This document shows, piece after piece, positions 10,899 to 19,463 of a DNA stretch of 64,000 bases. A program made the position numbers and the translations under genes. The notes under the pieces were generated by a model. That model did not search any database, was not told the origin of the DNA, and was given only the letters and a program-made list of their open reading frames with translations. The first letter of the stretch is position 1; each line of letters begins with the position of its first letter. The stretch is from Paramacrobiotus metropolitanus (taxonomy: Eukaryota; Tardigrada; Eutardigrada; Parachela; Macrobiotidae), in contig NW_026570274.1 in the NCBI RefSeq assembly GCF_019649055.1, positions 496,001-560,000 of the forward strand. Reading direction: 5' to 3'.

Positions 10899-11809
10899 GT
10901 CTGGACCATAACAGCACGGAAGAAGAATTCGTCAACGCATTGATGGCTTCAACAGATGAAGCCACAACGGCCAGAACAATGGCAGAACGACTCGGAATTT
11001 TTGTTAACAATGGCAAATTCGAGATCCGGACCGGAACGCAACGAATGCCCGACTCACCCGACCCAGCGCATCAACTCGGCGTTGGAACGTCGGAGGCCGG
11101 AACGCAGGGATTGCCCGGACCGGCCGACCCAATACCTCAACTCGGCATTGGAACGTCGGAGGTCGGAACGCAAGAAATGCCCGACCTACGCAGCACGAAC
11201 AATGTGACTGCGCCGCCCGCCACAGAAAGTGACGCAGGACGGACCGGCCACGGAAGTTGGACCGGACTGCCGGTGAGAAGAAATCCAACCGAGCAGCCCA
11301 GACAAGGGCCAAGACGCGGAGGACCGGGACGCCGATTCACGCAAAGGGGCAACAGAAACTACCCCCGAGTATCATCCGCACGCGCAACGGATAGATACGC
11401 TGCAACAATGGCAGCTATCGACCTCACCGAAGAATCGGAAGGAGAAGTCGAAATATGGGAAACAGTCCCTCTGGAAGCACAGGCACCCGCTCACTGGCTG
11501 CAGCAGGAGTCGGACCTCTCCCAGCAACGACCTCAACCGGCTAGAACAGTAGCCGGATCTCGGACGTTCGTCAACCTTGACTACATATGGTCGCAAGTGA
11601 GGCCAACAGAAACCTCGATAGAAGAACGGATACGAGAACAAACACGACGGTTCGAAACTCCCACCGACGTGCTGGAGGACGGAGTAGCTAACCGACCTCA
11701 GGTACATGAAGTGGTCGTAACCGAAGTGGAACCAATTCAAGGTACGCTGACGCCAACAGAAGGCGGATCAGTCTCCTTAATTCCCGTCACACCGACTGTA
11801 CGGAAGTGA
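10874..11809 (+). CDS. Retrotransposon ORF4, 311 aa, unknown function
   Basis: An ATG at 10874 opens a hydrophilic protein of 311 residues. After a short helical N-terminus it carries two tandem copies of a roughly 66-bp unit (11035-11180; peptide core QLGIGTSEVGTQ and relatives). A basic Arg/Gly/Pro segment and an acidic, Pro/Thr-rich C-terminus follow. No family is recognised. It ends in an overlap with ORF5 (TGA 11807-11809), which lies in the -1 frame, so it is probably the N-terminal part of the protease polyprotein. Confidence 0.5.
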   Translation: MDALVRQLGLDHNSTEEEFVNALMASTDEATTARTMAERLGIFVNNGKFEIRTGTQRMPDSPDPAHQLGVGTSEAGTQGLPGPADPIPQLGIGTSEVGTQEMPDLRSTNNVTAPPATESDAGRTGHGSWTGLPVRRNPTEQPRQGPRRGGPGRRFTQRGNRNYPRVSSARATDRYAATMAAIDLTEESEGEVEIWETVPLEAQAPAHWLQQESDLSQQRPQPARTVAGSRTFVNLDYIWSQVRPTETSIEERIREQTRRFETPTDVLEDGVANRPQVHEVVVTEVEPIQGTLTPTEGGSVSLIPVTPTVRK

Positions 11810-13995
11810 CCTTCGAAAAGGGACTCACAAGAAACCGAAGACGGTCAGAGCCTGGACACGCAATCCAGATCGGACCGACGCCCACCATGGCGATGCTCGA
11901 CACAGGAGCAGAGACTTCGCTGATCGAACAACGATTCTGCGAACAAAACGACCTGCCAATGCAACCTCTTGGCCATTACACTCGGATACTTGGCGTAGGC
12001 GGACAAGTTGCCTTCACCGTAACTCACTGTTGCACCGTACCGGTAACGCTGCAGGGATTTACGAGCCATCACACTTTCCACGTTCAACCGAACAACGCGG
12101 ATATCCCAGTGTTACTTGGATGTGATTACCTTCATTCCAAGTTCACCTTCGTGCTAACGCCCATTCCTAATCCGGAACGACCTGGAGGAATGACGGTAGT
12201 GCAGTCTATCCCGATACCAGAGGCATCGGGCACGGTAACAACTGAAGCAAGGATAAGCCGGCTTGATCACCCGTCAAACCCTTTGCCCAACATTTGCCGT
12301 GACTGCCGGGACACTAACCGGACTCTGATCGAGGAGATGCAACTGCACAACGCCATTGAAGCGTACGAAGAAAGGATACGGACTGGAAAACTACGTCCGA
12401 AGAAACGCATACTGAAGACGGCAGTAAAGTCTATCCCGATACCAGAGGCATCCGCAACGGAAGCGGATGCCATCTTAGAAGTCCAACAAAAGTACCGGAC
12501 TTGGTTTACGGGAATACAACACTTTCTCGACCGACGGACGTTGGAGATGATGGCCACTCTCCAACAGAACGGAGCGGTGACCACGGACCAGATACAGGAA
12601 GCACAACGGACATGCGAACCTGTATTGGCCCTCGCCGAAGACATCGACGATGAAGCTTGGGAATGGGAAGACGAACGAGTCCCAATCCATCGGCAGTACA
12701 TGGAATACGGACTTCCAGTACCACGCCCTCTGGAGATACCCTGCCAAGAACTAGGCGGAGCACTCTTCAGTTACATGCGACAAGTACAGTTGTACGGAGA
12801 ATCGACTACAACTGCGTTTTGGAAACGGTACGGCGAGGACACCTCAATAACAAGGACGATCCCCGACCCGTTACCGCCAATCACGGAACACTTTCCGAAG
12901 GAAGTCAAATTCGTCAATGACCTGAAGAAGCCAACTGAGCACACGCAAATTGGCGAAATTGACCGACCTGATCGCTGCATAATTTGCAACGATAATATTG
13001 ATGGAGTCGTCCGGACGCTGAAGACTCACCATGACTTGACTTGGATTGACGGCAGACCGTCGTCACCGGCACCTCCGCAACCTGAACGGAAGGTAAACCG
13101 AAGCCGTAAGACCAAGCCGAGAGTCAACCAATGGCTGAGCAACATAAGCTCACAGCCATCCGACCTGGAGAAACAGGAAGGAGAGAGTCGACCGACCCAA
13201 CCGAAGGAAACGGCCGACCAGGGAGTACCGACCACGGAAGTCGGAGAAGGTGGTGCGCCGCCGACCACAGAAGTCGGACACGGCAACACACCTGACGCTA
13301 ACCCTGAAGATGAGCAAGAATCCGAGGAATACAACTCGGATGGCTCGGACGTACAAAGTTCGAGTGATTCACCGGACACAGACTCCGATAACCAACCTTC
13401 GGAAGAATCCGAGGAAGAGGATGATGATGAGGAATTCGACCCGTCAGTACGAAACTGCAGGTCAGATAAACCGCGGAATGACGACTCGGACGACTCATCC
13501 GAGGAGGACGAAGAACCGACCTATGACGTCCGGCTGACAAAAGCCTTGCGGTCCATCATCCACACTGAATTCATAGTCGACCCTCCCCCGGAACAAACCG
13601 GACAGGAAAAGCCAGTCGATGTCGAACAACAAGCGGAACTCGAACAACTTCAAATTTTACGGGAATTTGGAGAGGCCAACCGGAGGAACGACCTCCGACC
13701 TCCGACCATAGTAGTCCAGCAGCTGTCAACCGAACAACCGACCTCGGTTAACTTAACTGACCAACAGAAGTCGGAGCAACCGCGCCCACAGAAGGTCCGG
13801 ATTGCAAAAGTTAACTTGATTACGGAGTTGAACTTGGGCAACAAGCACCCACAAGTCCATCATCTAGCACTGGACCCGTTCATCGACTCGAAGCCGCTAG
13901 ACCGACAGGTGGTCTTTGTAGCGAGCGAGTCTCTCTCCCACCTTACTCAACGTGCTCTATCAAGGTACGGACAGCCAGACCAATGGACCCGATGA
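11806..13995 (+). CDS. Retrotransposon ORF5, retroviral-type aspartic protease with long acidic tail
   Basis: The N-terminal 110 residues hold a retropepsin-like domain: the catalytic DTGA motif preceded by hydrophobics (Asp codon at 11899), a flap-like Gly-rich stretch, and the second hallmark LLGCDYL near 12115. Known members of the family cleave the Gag polyprotein as dimers. The rest (about 600 residues) has no reverse transcriptase, RNase H or integrase motif. It includes a direct repeat of a short segment (IPIPEASG/IPIPEASA at 12209 and 12431), a CxxC..H..H-like cluster near 12985, and a very acidic Ser/Asp/Glu tract (13290-13530). It has no good ATG and begins in the -1 frame at the end of ORF4, suggesting fusion by frameshift. 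The last 13 bases overlap ORF6. Confidence 0.7.
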   Translation: MTFEKGLTRNRRRSEPGHAIQIGPTPTMAMLDTGAETSLIEQRFCEQNDLPMQPLGHYTRILGVGGQVAFTVTHCCTVPVTLQGFTSHHTFHVQPNNADIPVLLGCDYLHSKFTFVLTPIPNPERPGGMTVVQSIPIPEASGTVTTEARISRLDHPSNPLPNICRDCRDTNRTLIEEMQLHNAIEAYEERIRTGKLRPKKRILKTAVKSIPIPEASATEADAILEVQQKYRTWFTGIQHFLDRRTLEMMATLQQNGAVTTDQIQEAQRTCEPVLALAEDIDDEAWEWEDERVPIHRQYMEYGLPVPRPLEIPCQELGGALFSYMRQVQLYGESTTTAFWKRYGEDTSITRTIPDPLPPITEHFPKEVKFVNDLKKPTEHTQIGEIDRPDRCIICNDNIDGVVRTLKTHHDLTWIDGRPSSPAPPQPERKVNRSRKTKPRVNQWLSNISSQPSDLEKQEGESRPTQPKETADQGVPTTEVGEGGAPPTTEVGHGNTPDANPEDEQESEEYNSDGSDVQSSSDSPDTDSDNQPSEESEEEDDDEEFDPSVRNCRSDKPRNDDSDDSSEEDEEPTYDVRLTKALRSIIHTEFIVDPPPEQTGQEKPVDVEQQAELEQLQILREFGEANRRNDLRPPTIVVQQLSTEQPTSVNLTDQQKSEQPRPQKVRIAKVNLITELNLGNKHPQVHHLALDPFIDSKPLDRQVVFVASESLSHLTQRALSRYGQPDQWTR

Positions 13996-14399
13996 GACCC
14001 ATCTACTTCTACACCTTACGGCGGAAGCACCGACCTATCCGACCGATAGAAGCAAAAATTGAGATCCGACCTCAGATAGACACGGCCTGGATAAACATCC
14101 AGAACATGACTCACCTACCACGAATAAGCCAGAAGCGCCAACCACATAAGTTGGCCGGATTCTTCGGTCAGACCCGGAAACGCGTGGTCAAGACCTGGGT
14201 GTTCCGGTTCTTTCACCGTACCGGTACGTCCCCCGAGGAATCCCCTGGAACGAACTGGGCAACTGACCTCAGTTCCCCAGCATGGCATGAGCAGATCGAG
14301 AACCACATCTGCTTTGACCGGAGACAACAGACGCCCCGGCTTGCTAACATAGCATATCGTGAACCACGTTCTGCTACCGAAGAAGATTACTCCGGCTAA
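13983..14399 (+). CDS. Retrotransposon ORF6, 138 aa basic protein
   Basis: An ATG at 13983 overlaps the end of ORF5 in the -1 frame and encodes 138 mostly basic residues (Arg/Lys/His-rich). No domain is recognised. It may be the C-terminus of the ORF5 polyprotein. Coding potential ends here: the next 3.2 kb to the 3' LTR has no frame I can support. Confidence 0.4.
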   Translation: MDPMRPIYFYTLRRKHRPIRPIEAKIEIRPQIDTAWINIQNMTHLPRISQKRQPHKLAGFFGQTRKRVVKTWVFRFFHRTGTSPEESPGTNWATDLSSPAWHEQIENHICFDRRQQTPRLANIAYREPRSATEEDYSG

Positions 14400-14434
14400 C
14401 CGACTCTGGAGAACAGACCGAGAGGATTACGCTA

Positions 14435-14474
14435 ACATGGTGTCGAAAACGTTGTCACGTTCTCGACACCATGT
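14435..14474 (+). repeat. Large RNA-type hairpin 1
   Basis: A 12-bp perfect stem (14435-14446 with 14463-14474; arm ACATGGTGTCGA) extends inward by four further pairs after one mismatch and closes on a loop of about 6 nt. It is preceded by GAGGATTACGCTA, a phrase shared with hairpin 2. Confidence 0.7.
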
Positions 14475-15071
14475 TCGCCTGGCACCCGTGGCCGACTTTG
14501 GGACCGGGTAACCGACCAGTAACTTTCATCACCGCAGACAGTGGTATCCTCATCGGCCCGCAATGTCACACGGTCCGGAATTGACCACAGAAGTCAAAAC
14601 CGACCTGTTATGACATGACGCATTGAACTAACTGAGGGCAGGAACGAAGAACCGGACTCCCGCCCAGAGACCTAACTTCGCAAACCGCGACCTCAACCGC
14701 GTCCCGTTATCTCAGTCAACCACAGAAGTTGACCATTCCCCAGGTAATTAAAGGAAGTGACGCAGACCGTGTCACAGAACCACGATCCACTACCTTCGTT
14801 GACCACGGAAGTCAGCCAATTTTAAGGTAGAACTTGGACCTTCCCTAATCACGATTCGGATAACTTAGCCGACCACAGAAGTCGGTGAAGTTTCAACTTT
14901 ACATCCGAAGGATAAGTCATACAGAAGGATATATCCAATGCAGACCGTGTTGGTTAACCACGATCTACTACCTCAGTTGACCACGGAAGTCAACCATTCC
15001 AGAGGTAGATGATCGGAATCAAGACACTCCGGCAACCGGACTCCGGGGTAGAAACCAGCGAGGATTCCGCT

Positions 15072-15116
15072 AGCATGGCCCGGAACACAGCACTGCGGTG
15101 TGTTCAGGACCATGCT
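15072..15116 (+). repeat. Large RNA-type hairpin 2
   Basis: The outer stem AGCATGG/CCATGCT (15072-15078 with 15110-15116) and inner stem GAACACA/TGTGTTC (15083-15089 with 15099-15105) are separated by a partly paired internal loop. It follows GAGGATTCCGCT, the same context as hairpin 1, but the stem bases differ and remain complementary. Confidence 0.65.
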
Positions 15117-16194
15117 TGCCAAGACACCCACGGTTAACTCCGAGACACGGACGGCCGATAGGACAACAAGTCCCTAAATAACACGGAATCACTCGGACCG
15201 CGACGGAACGAACAGTGTCAACCACGACCTGCTACTTAGAATCGACCACAGAAGTCGACTTGTCAACGGTAGCCGACCTCAGAAGTCACCATTCGACCAA
15301 CCGACGTCGACCTGACGGAAGCATATGGAAATCACAGACGGGATGGTTTATCGTAGCCTTTACTGACCACAGAAGTCGGTAATAATGACCGCAAACCGCG
15401 ACACCCGACTACGATTTTAGTCTGGACGGATTCTCCGTTTGAACCCGGACCTACAGGCTCTCAACCAGGAACCTGTACCTGGAGTCCAACCGCAGTCTCC
15501 CCCGGAGGATATCGGATAAACCAACCGATTCACCGGTGACCACGACTACGCGCGGCTTGACCGTGCTGCCATTACCTGAAGAGGAACAGCGACGGTGATT
15601 TGGCTACTGACGTACCAACGACTCCGCCGCGACCTGCTTCCCCATGTCTCAAATGGAACATCCTAGGCAGACCGTGTTAGAACACACGGCTCGCACCCCC
15701 ATACAGATCCCTACGGACGTGTGATGTCTTTCCCCAACAGAAGCGGCAAGGCGTCACAGGTTCGCGGAACCGAACGGAGGAACTCCAAACCAGGGAAGTG
15801 AAGTGATCTGATTTTACCTCAGTCTGCACGCCGCATGGGGATGGGAACGGGTAGTCTGACATAAGTCGGGGCCCGACGCACAACTCTGCCGAGGCGCGAG
15901 AACCTTACGCCGGTTTGAAACCAAAGAGTCTGTCTTGCGGAGTGGGACCACAGAAGTCCCTTGATGCCACAAGCGACCTGAATTGCATGCTGAATGGCCA
16001 ACAGACGTCATGGAACTGCCGAACTTGACGGAATTCGGACCCGTCCAGAGGCAAAAACCATCGACCCGAACCAGGGCATGTTAGAGGCACGGACGGGACC
16101 ATCGCTCCAAACAAACTTCGCAGAGATCGGATGAGTGCCCAGAGGCTTGAAACTGACCTCTTGACGAACGCAACCGACCTGGATGAGGAATCAC

Positions 16195-16660
16195 CGACCT
16201 CGAGTTGGATAACATTACGTCCAACCTCAGGTCGGATAACGTTGTAACCGACCTCGGGTCGGACATGAGAGAAGTAACCGACAACAGGTCGGTGGATGGA
16301 AACGCCATCGTAGAGGTTCACGAAAAAACGACTTCCGGATAGGAGGAATCGACCTTAATCGACCTGGGACTTGGAGTAACCGACCTCCAGTCGGATAACA
16401 TCATACCCGACCTCAGGTCGGACATCAGGAGTCACCGATAACAGGTCGGTGAAAGACGACTAAACTGAAGATTGGAACTGGAAACGACCTCGGAATGGAC
16501 GAATTCGACCTAACGGGACTTGTTTGGCCCCACATGGGCCTAAATAACACGAGTTACCGAGGTCGACCATGGAGGTGCGTTATCACCGACCTCAGGTCGG
16601 ATAACATTATAACCGACCTCAGGTCGGATATCCATCCTCAACCGGCAGAAGGTCGGATAA
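16195..16660 (+). repeat. CCGACCT...AGGTCGG palindrome block
   Basis: Three roughly 200-bp-spaced modules (about 16195-16300, 16378-16460, 16586-16660) each contain two to four short palindromes such as CCGACCTCAGGTCGG (6-bp arms, 3-nt spacer), followed by GATAACAT or GACAT. They look like diverged tandem copies of one module. Confidence 0.6.
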
Positions 16661-17614
16661 ACCACCGTTGGATGGAGGAACAAGAAATTCCGACCGGACC
16701 TTCGAGCCAGTTCGTATCGGAAGTTACACCCAGGCTCGTGGTAGCAGATTTAACGGTTTTAACCGACCACATTCCATCGGCATTACCACTTGGCGACCAC
16801 AGAAGTCGCACGACACAAGTACGGTTCTGTCCGACCTGACTTTTAGGAATTCGGGACTTAGCCGAACTCCCTTGCCGCCGGTTAACGTACCGGTAGGCCG
16901 ACCTTGGTCCGACGACCTTGGTCCATCCTCCCTAATCAGAGAGGATGCTTCGGCATTCGCAACAGCGACAGTGCCTCTCACTCCGGAACGGATGAATACG
17001 AGTCGGACGTAAGTGTCAGCCGTGCTTACCCGACCTCGGACGAATTTACCGGTCACGTTGGGTAACCCGGGAACCGACGCCCCGGACCTGACACACCGGA
17101 TTGCATTTAGACAGGAGACCCCGTGGAAACTCAAGACCCGTGGACGTCATCCTAGTCGGAATAAGCCCCCGGACAGATCTCTTTTTAGTATTTTTATACA
17201 TTTTCTAACAAACGGAATTGTATTTTACTTAGAATCTCTAACCAGATCTGTTTTGCATTTACTTTTTGCTCACTGGAATTGTGATTAAAACTTTATTACT
17301 TTTTTTTACTTCGCGCTGCTTAACTGTCAGTACTTTTCTTTTACTTTCTCCGCGAGCCAACAGAAGCAAGATGCCAGGCCAACAGAAGCAATACCGGTCC
17401 AACAACGAACCCCGAGCGGCTTCCAGATTTGCGGCCGTGAGTTGCTTGCCTCTCATGGATCTGGAAGTGAAGGATGGGACGGTCAACAGACACCGGACTC
17501 CCGCCGGAAGAGGACGCGTACCGGCGACCACATGGGTCGACCGGAGAGGTGCGACGCTGGTGCGCTACTGAGTCTGAGCATCCTCGCAGGAGCTCGGATT
17601 CCCGCCTAGAGGCA

Positions 17615-18056
17615 TGTTAGAGGCGACAGCCTGCGTGATAGATACGCCACTTTGCGTATGCGTATCACTGCACACATGCTGATTCGCCCTCTCTTGTACG
17701 TACGTGAGTGGCTGCACTGCACTCTCCGCCTATGCGGATACACCGCGGCGCACTCACTGAGCATACTTGCTCTCGCTCTCTCTCGCTGTATGACTCAGCG
17801 TATATTCGCTCGCGTTGGATACGAGTCCAGTCTGCGCACTCACATTCCATGTGTCTGGACAGCGTGACGCCGTTGCCGCCAGCACATTTCTTTTCTCTAC
17901 ATTTCATTACGCGTAGAACTCGCTCGCAGCAACTTGACTGCTGATTTCTGCCAGACATTGGCTTTGTTGTGTTTTTCTCCCGCAATCACGCGGTATTTGC
18001 TCCACTTTATTTGTACAATAAAGGCACCTGTGAGCCCCCTGCGCTTGCCTGTCACA
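17615..18056 (+). repeat. 3' LTR of the retrotransposon
   Basis: This 442-bp direct copy of the 5' LTR starts TG, ends CA, carries AATAAA at 18017-18022, and is followed by the duplicated target ACAG. Confidence 0.95.
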
Positions 18057-18060
18057 ACAG

Positions 18061-19463
18061 ACTGCAATATATGTTTAAAATTACTACAGCATGCTCTTAT
18101 ATGTAACCGCTAAGAAAGTGTACCAAAATTACCAACACCCGGTTTAATGCGAATTTTGCTGACAAATGTTTATTGTAAAATATGGTTGCACACGAGGGAT
18201 TTGTTGTTCCTGACTTGCTGTATAGGACACTGATAAATGCATAACAACGGCGCGCCACGCGCCGGTTTTTTTGGGTTATCGCACCTAATCTGTCAACACT
18301 TGGACAGATGCAATTGTTGCAGTGGCTCTAACCTTACCGCTTGAAATAATACACATCTGATATTATGACAACCGTTAGGACTGCACCGCCATGACCGATG
18401 AATATTGGGAAGGCCGTTCAAATCTGTGGTCAAGTTGTTAACGTTAATAACGTTGGGGCGCCACGTGTACTTGTACAATGCACTTACTAATCACCATGGT
18501 CCGCTCCTGCTCAACCGGAAACGGTGAAACGTGCCCGTACATATTTTATATAAACATACATGTATGACAAAAAGTCTACTTTTTCCTCGCTTAATATTAT
18601 TGTCACTAAATACGGGAATGTTAGTCTGTTTACTCTGTTATATAGCCGTATTCGTCCCGTTGCCCGGGAGCGTATTTGTGCCGGCCAGCTGCAAAAAGTG
18701 AAAACCCCAATCACACTTTACAAACTGGAATACACGCATATTAAAAAATGCAACCCAATACACGTACAGTCGTATGCTGGCTAGTTGCAACTAAAAATAT
18801 TAACTTAAGCAACGTCCAAAAAGCGCTCTGTTTGATGCAGTAATTTAACTGCACTTTAAAGTTTAAATTAAAGTCTACAGAGTAGAGCACAGAGTAGTCT
18901 GTAGAGTAAAAACTATGTTACCCGTACGAATATTGTGAAGTAGTAGTAACGTAAATAAGTAATACAATAACCGGTAGTTGTATAGTACGAGTATATCGAT
19001 TCTATTATAAGATCGCACAACGTACAGGATTTACTATACATGTACGCCTGCAAGAAATACCGTAGTGGTACAAAAACTAATTTACTAATAAGAATTTACA
19101 TATACGCGCATGTATTATCAGCAAGAACTGCTAAATGTTACAAATGATATGCATGGTACCACGTAAATGCTAATTATTGCGAACTGGTACCTGGCCGACC
19201 ATGCTTGCGTCAAGTACTGTAATACCACACAACTCATTGCCACTAGGACATCCAACTTCAGACCTTGAAATACATCGTTCAAAATTTAAGCAAAAACTGG
19301 GAAAAATGCCGGTCTTGTCAAGTGTCATACGCAGTAACTGATCGCGTGAACTGAAAACCGCAAACGCTAGCTGAAATAACGCTTGAAAATGCTTGAAACA
19401 GATTGGCGCATGAACGCTTTTTGGTGTTGCAGCAGTCGCGTTTCCACACGTTTTGTTGAAAAT
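18061..19463. other. Intergenic region upstream of the cathepsin gene
   Basis: No supported ORF. A short GC hairpin (CGGCGCG...CGCGCCG, 18249-18265) is followed by a T run. TA-rich stretches near 18980-19010 could hold a promoter for the gene at 19464, but I cannot fix a start site. Confidence 0.5.

Larger units (their letters stand above)
14581..16809 (+). repeat. Non-coding hairpin family, loop CACAGAA/CACGGAA, 9 copies
   Basis: Copies lie at 14581-14597, 14715-14733, 14798-14816, 14868-14886, 14976-14994, 15242-15258, 15362-15380, 15944-15960 and 16793-16809. Each is a 5-6 bp stem closing the 7-nt loop CAC(A/G)GAA. Stem arms change together: TTGAC/GTCAA, GTCAAC/GTTGAC, GTTGAC/GTCAAC, CCGAC/GTCGG, TCGAC/GTCGA, GGGAC/GTCCC, GCGAC/GTCGC. 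Because no protein is encoded here, paired changes point to selection on RNA structure. Confidence 0.8.
14400..17614 (+). other. 3.2-kb non-coding, hairpin-dense tail of the retrotransposon
   Basis: No convincing ORF is present. The region carries nine covarying short hairpins (14581-16809), two larger hairpins (14435-14474 and 15072-15116), a repeated phrase of the type ACCACGATCTACTACCT (14779, 14956 and a degenerate copy at 15221), and a block of CCGACC/GGTCGG palindromes (16195-16660). This is where a packaging, dimerisation or export signal could sit. I see no classical polypurine tract directly before 17615. Confidence 0.7.
4191..18060 (+). mobile_element. 13.9-kb LTR retrotransposon, gag-pro only, non-autonomous, with target-site duplication
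   Basis: Two direct LTRs (4195-4642 and 17615-18056) begin TGTTAG and end GTCACA. They are flanked by the 4-bp duplication ACAG (4191-4194 and 18057-18060). The LTRs differ only by three small indels (2, 5 and 1 nt) and I see no substitutions, so the insertion is recent. The interior (12,972 bp) encodes coiled-coil and Gag-like proteins, a half zinc knuckle and a DTGA aspartic protease. I found no reverse transcriptase, RNase H or integrase frame in any reading frame. It therefore resembles the large non-autonomous class (LARD / TR-GAG type, established terms) that must borrow polymerase and integrase. More than 3 kb before the 3' LTR is non-coding and packed with hairpins. Confidence 0.9.

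Noticed and set aside
15905-16839. Open frames on both strands in the 3' tail of the retrotransposon (114-138 codons)
   Set aside because: They run through palindromic CCGACC/GGTCGG repeats that lack stop codons in several frames; no start context, no domain, and they mirror each other.
18249-18275. GC hairpin followed by a T run resembling a bacterial terminator
   Set aside because: The window is eukaryotic; arms are only 7 bp and there is no associated transcript model.
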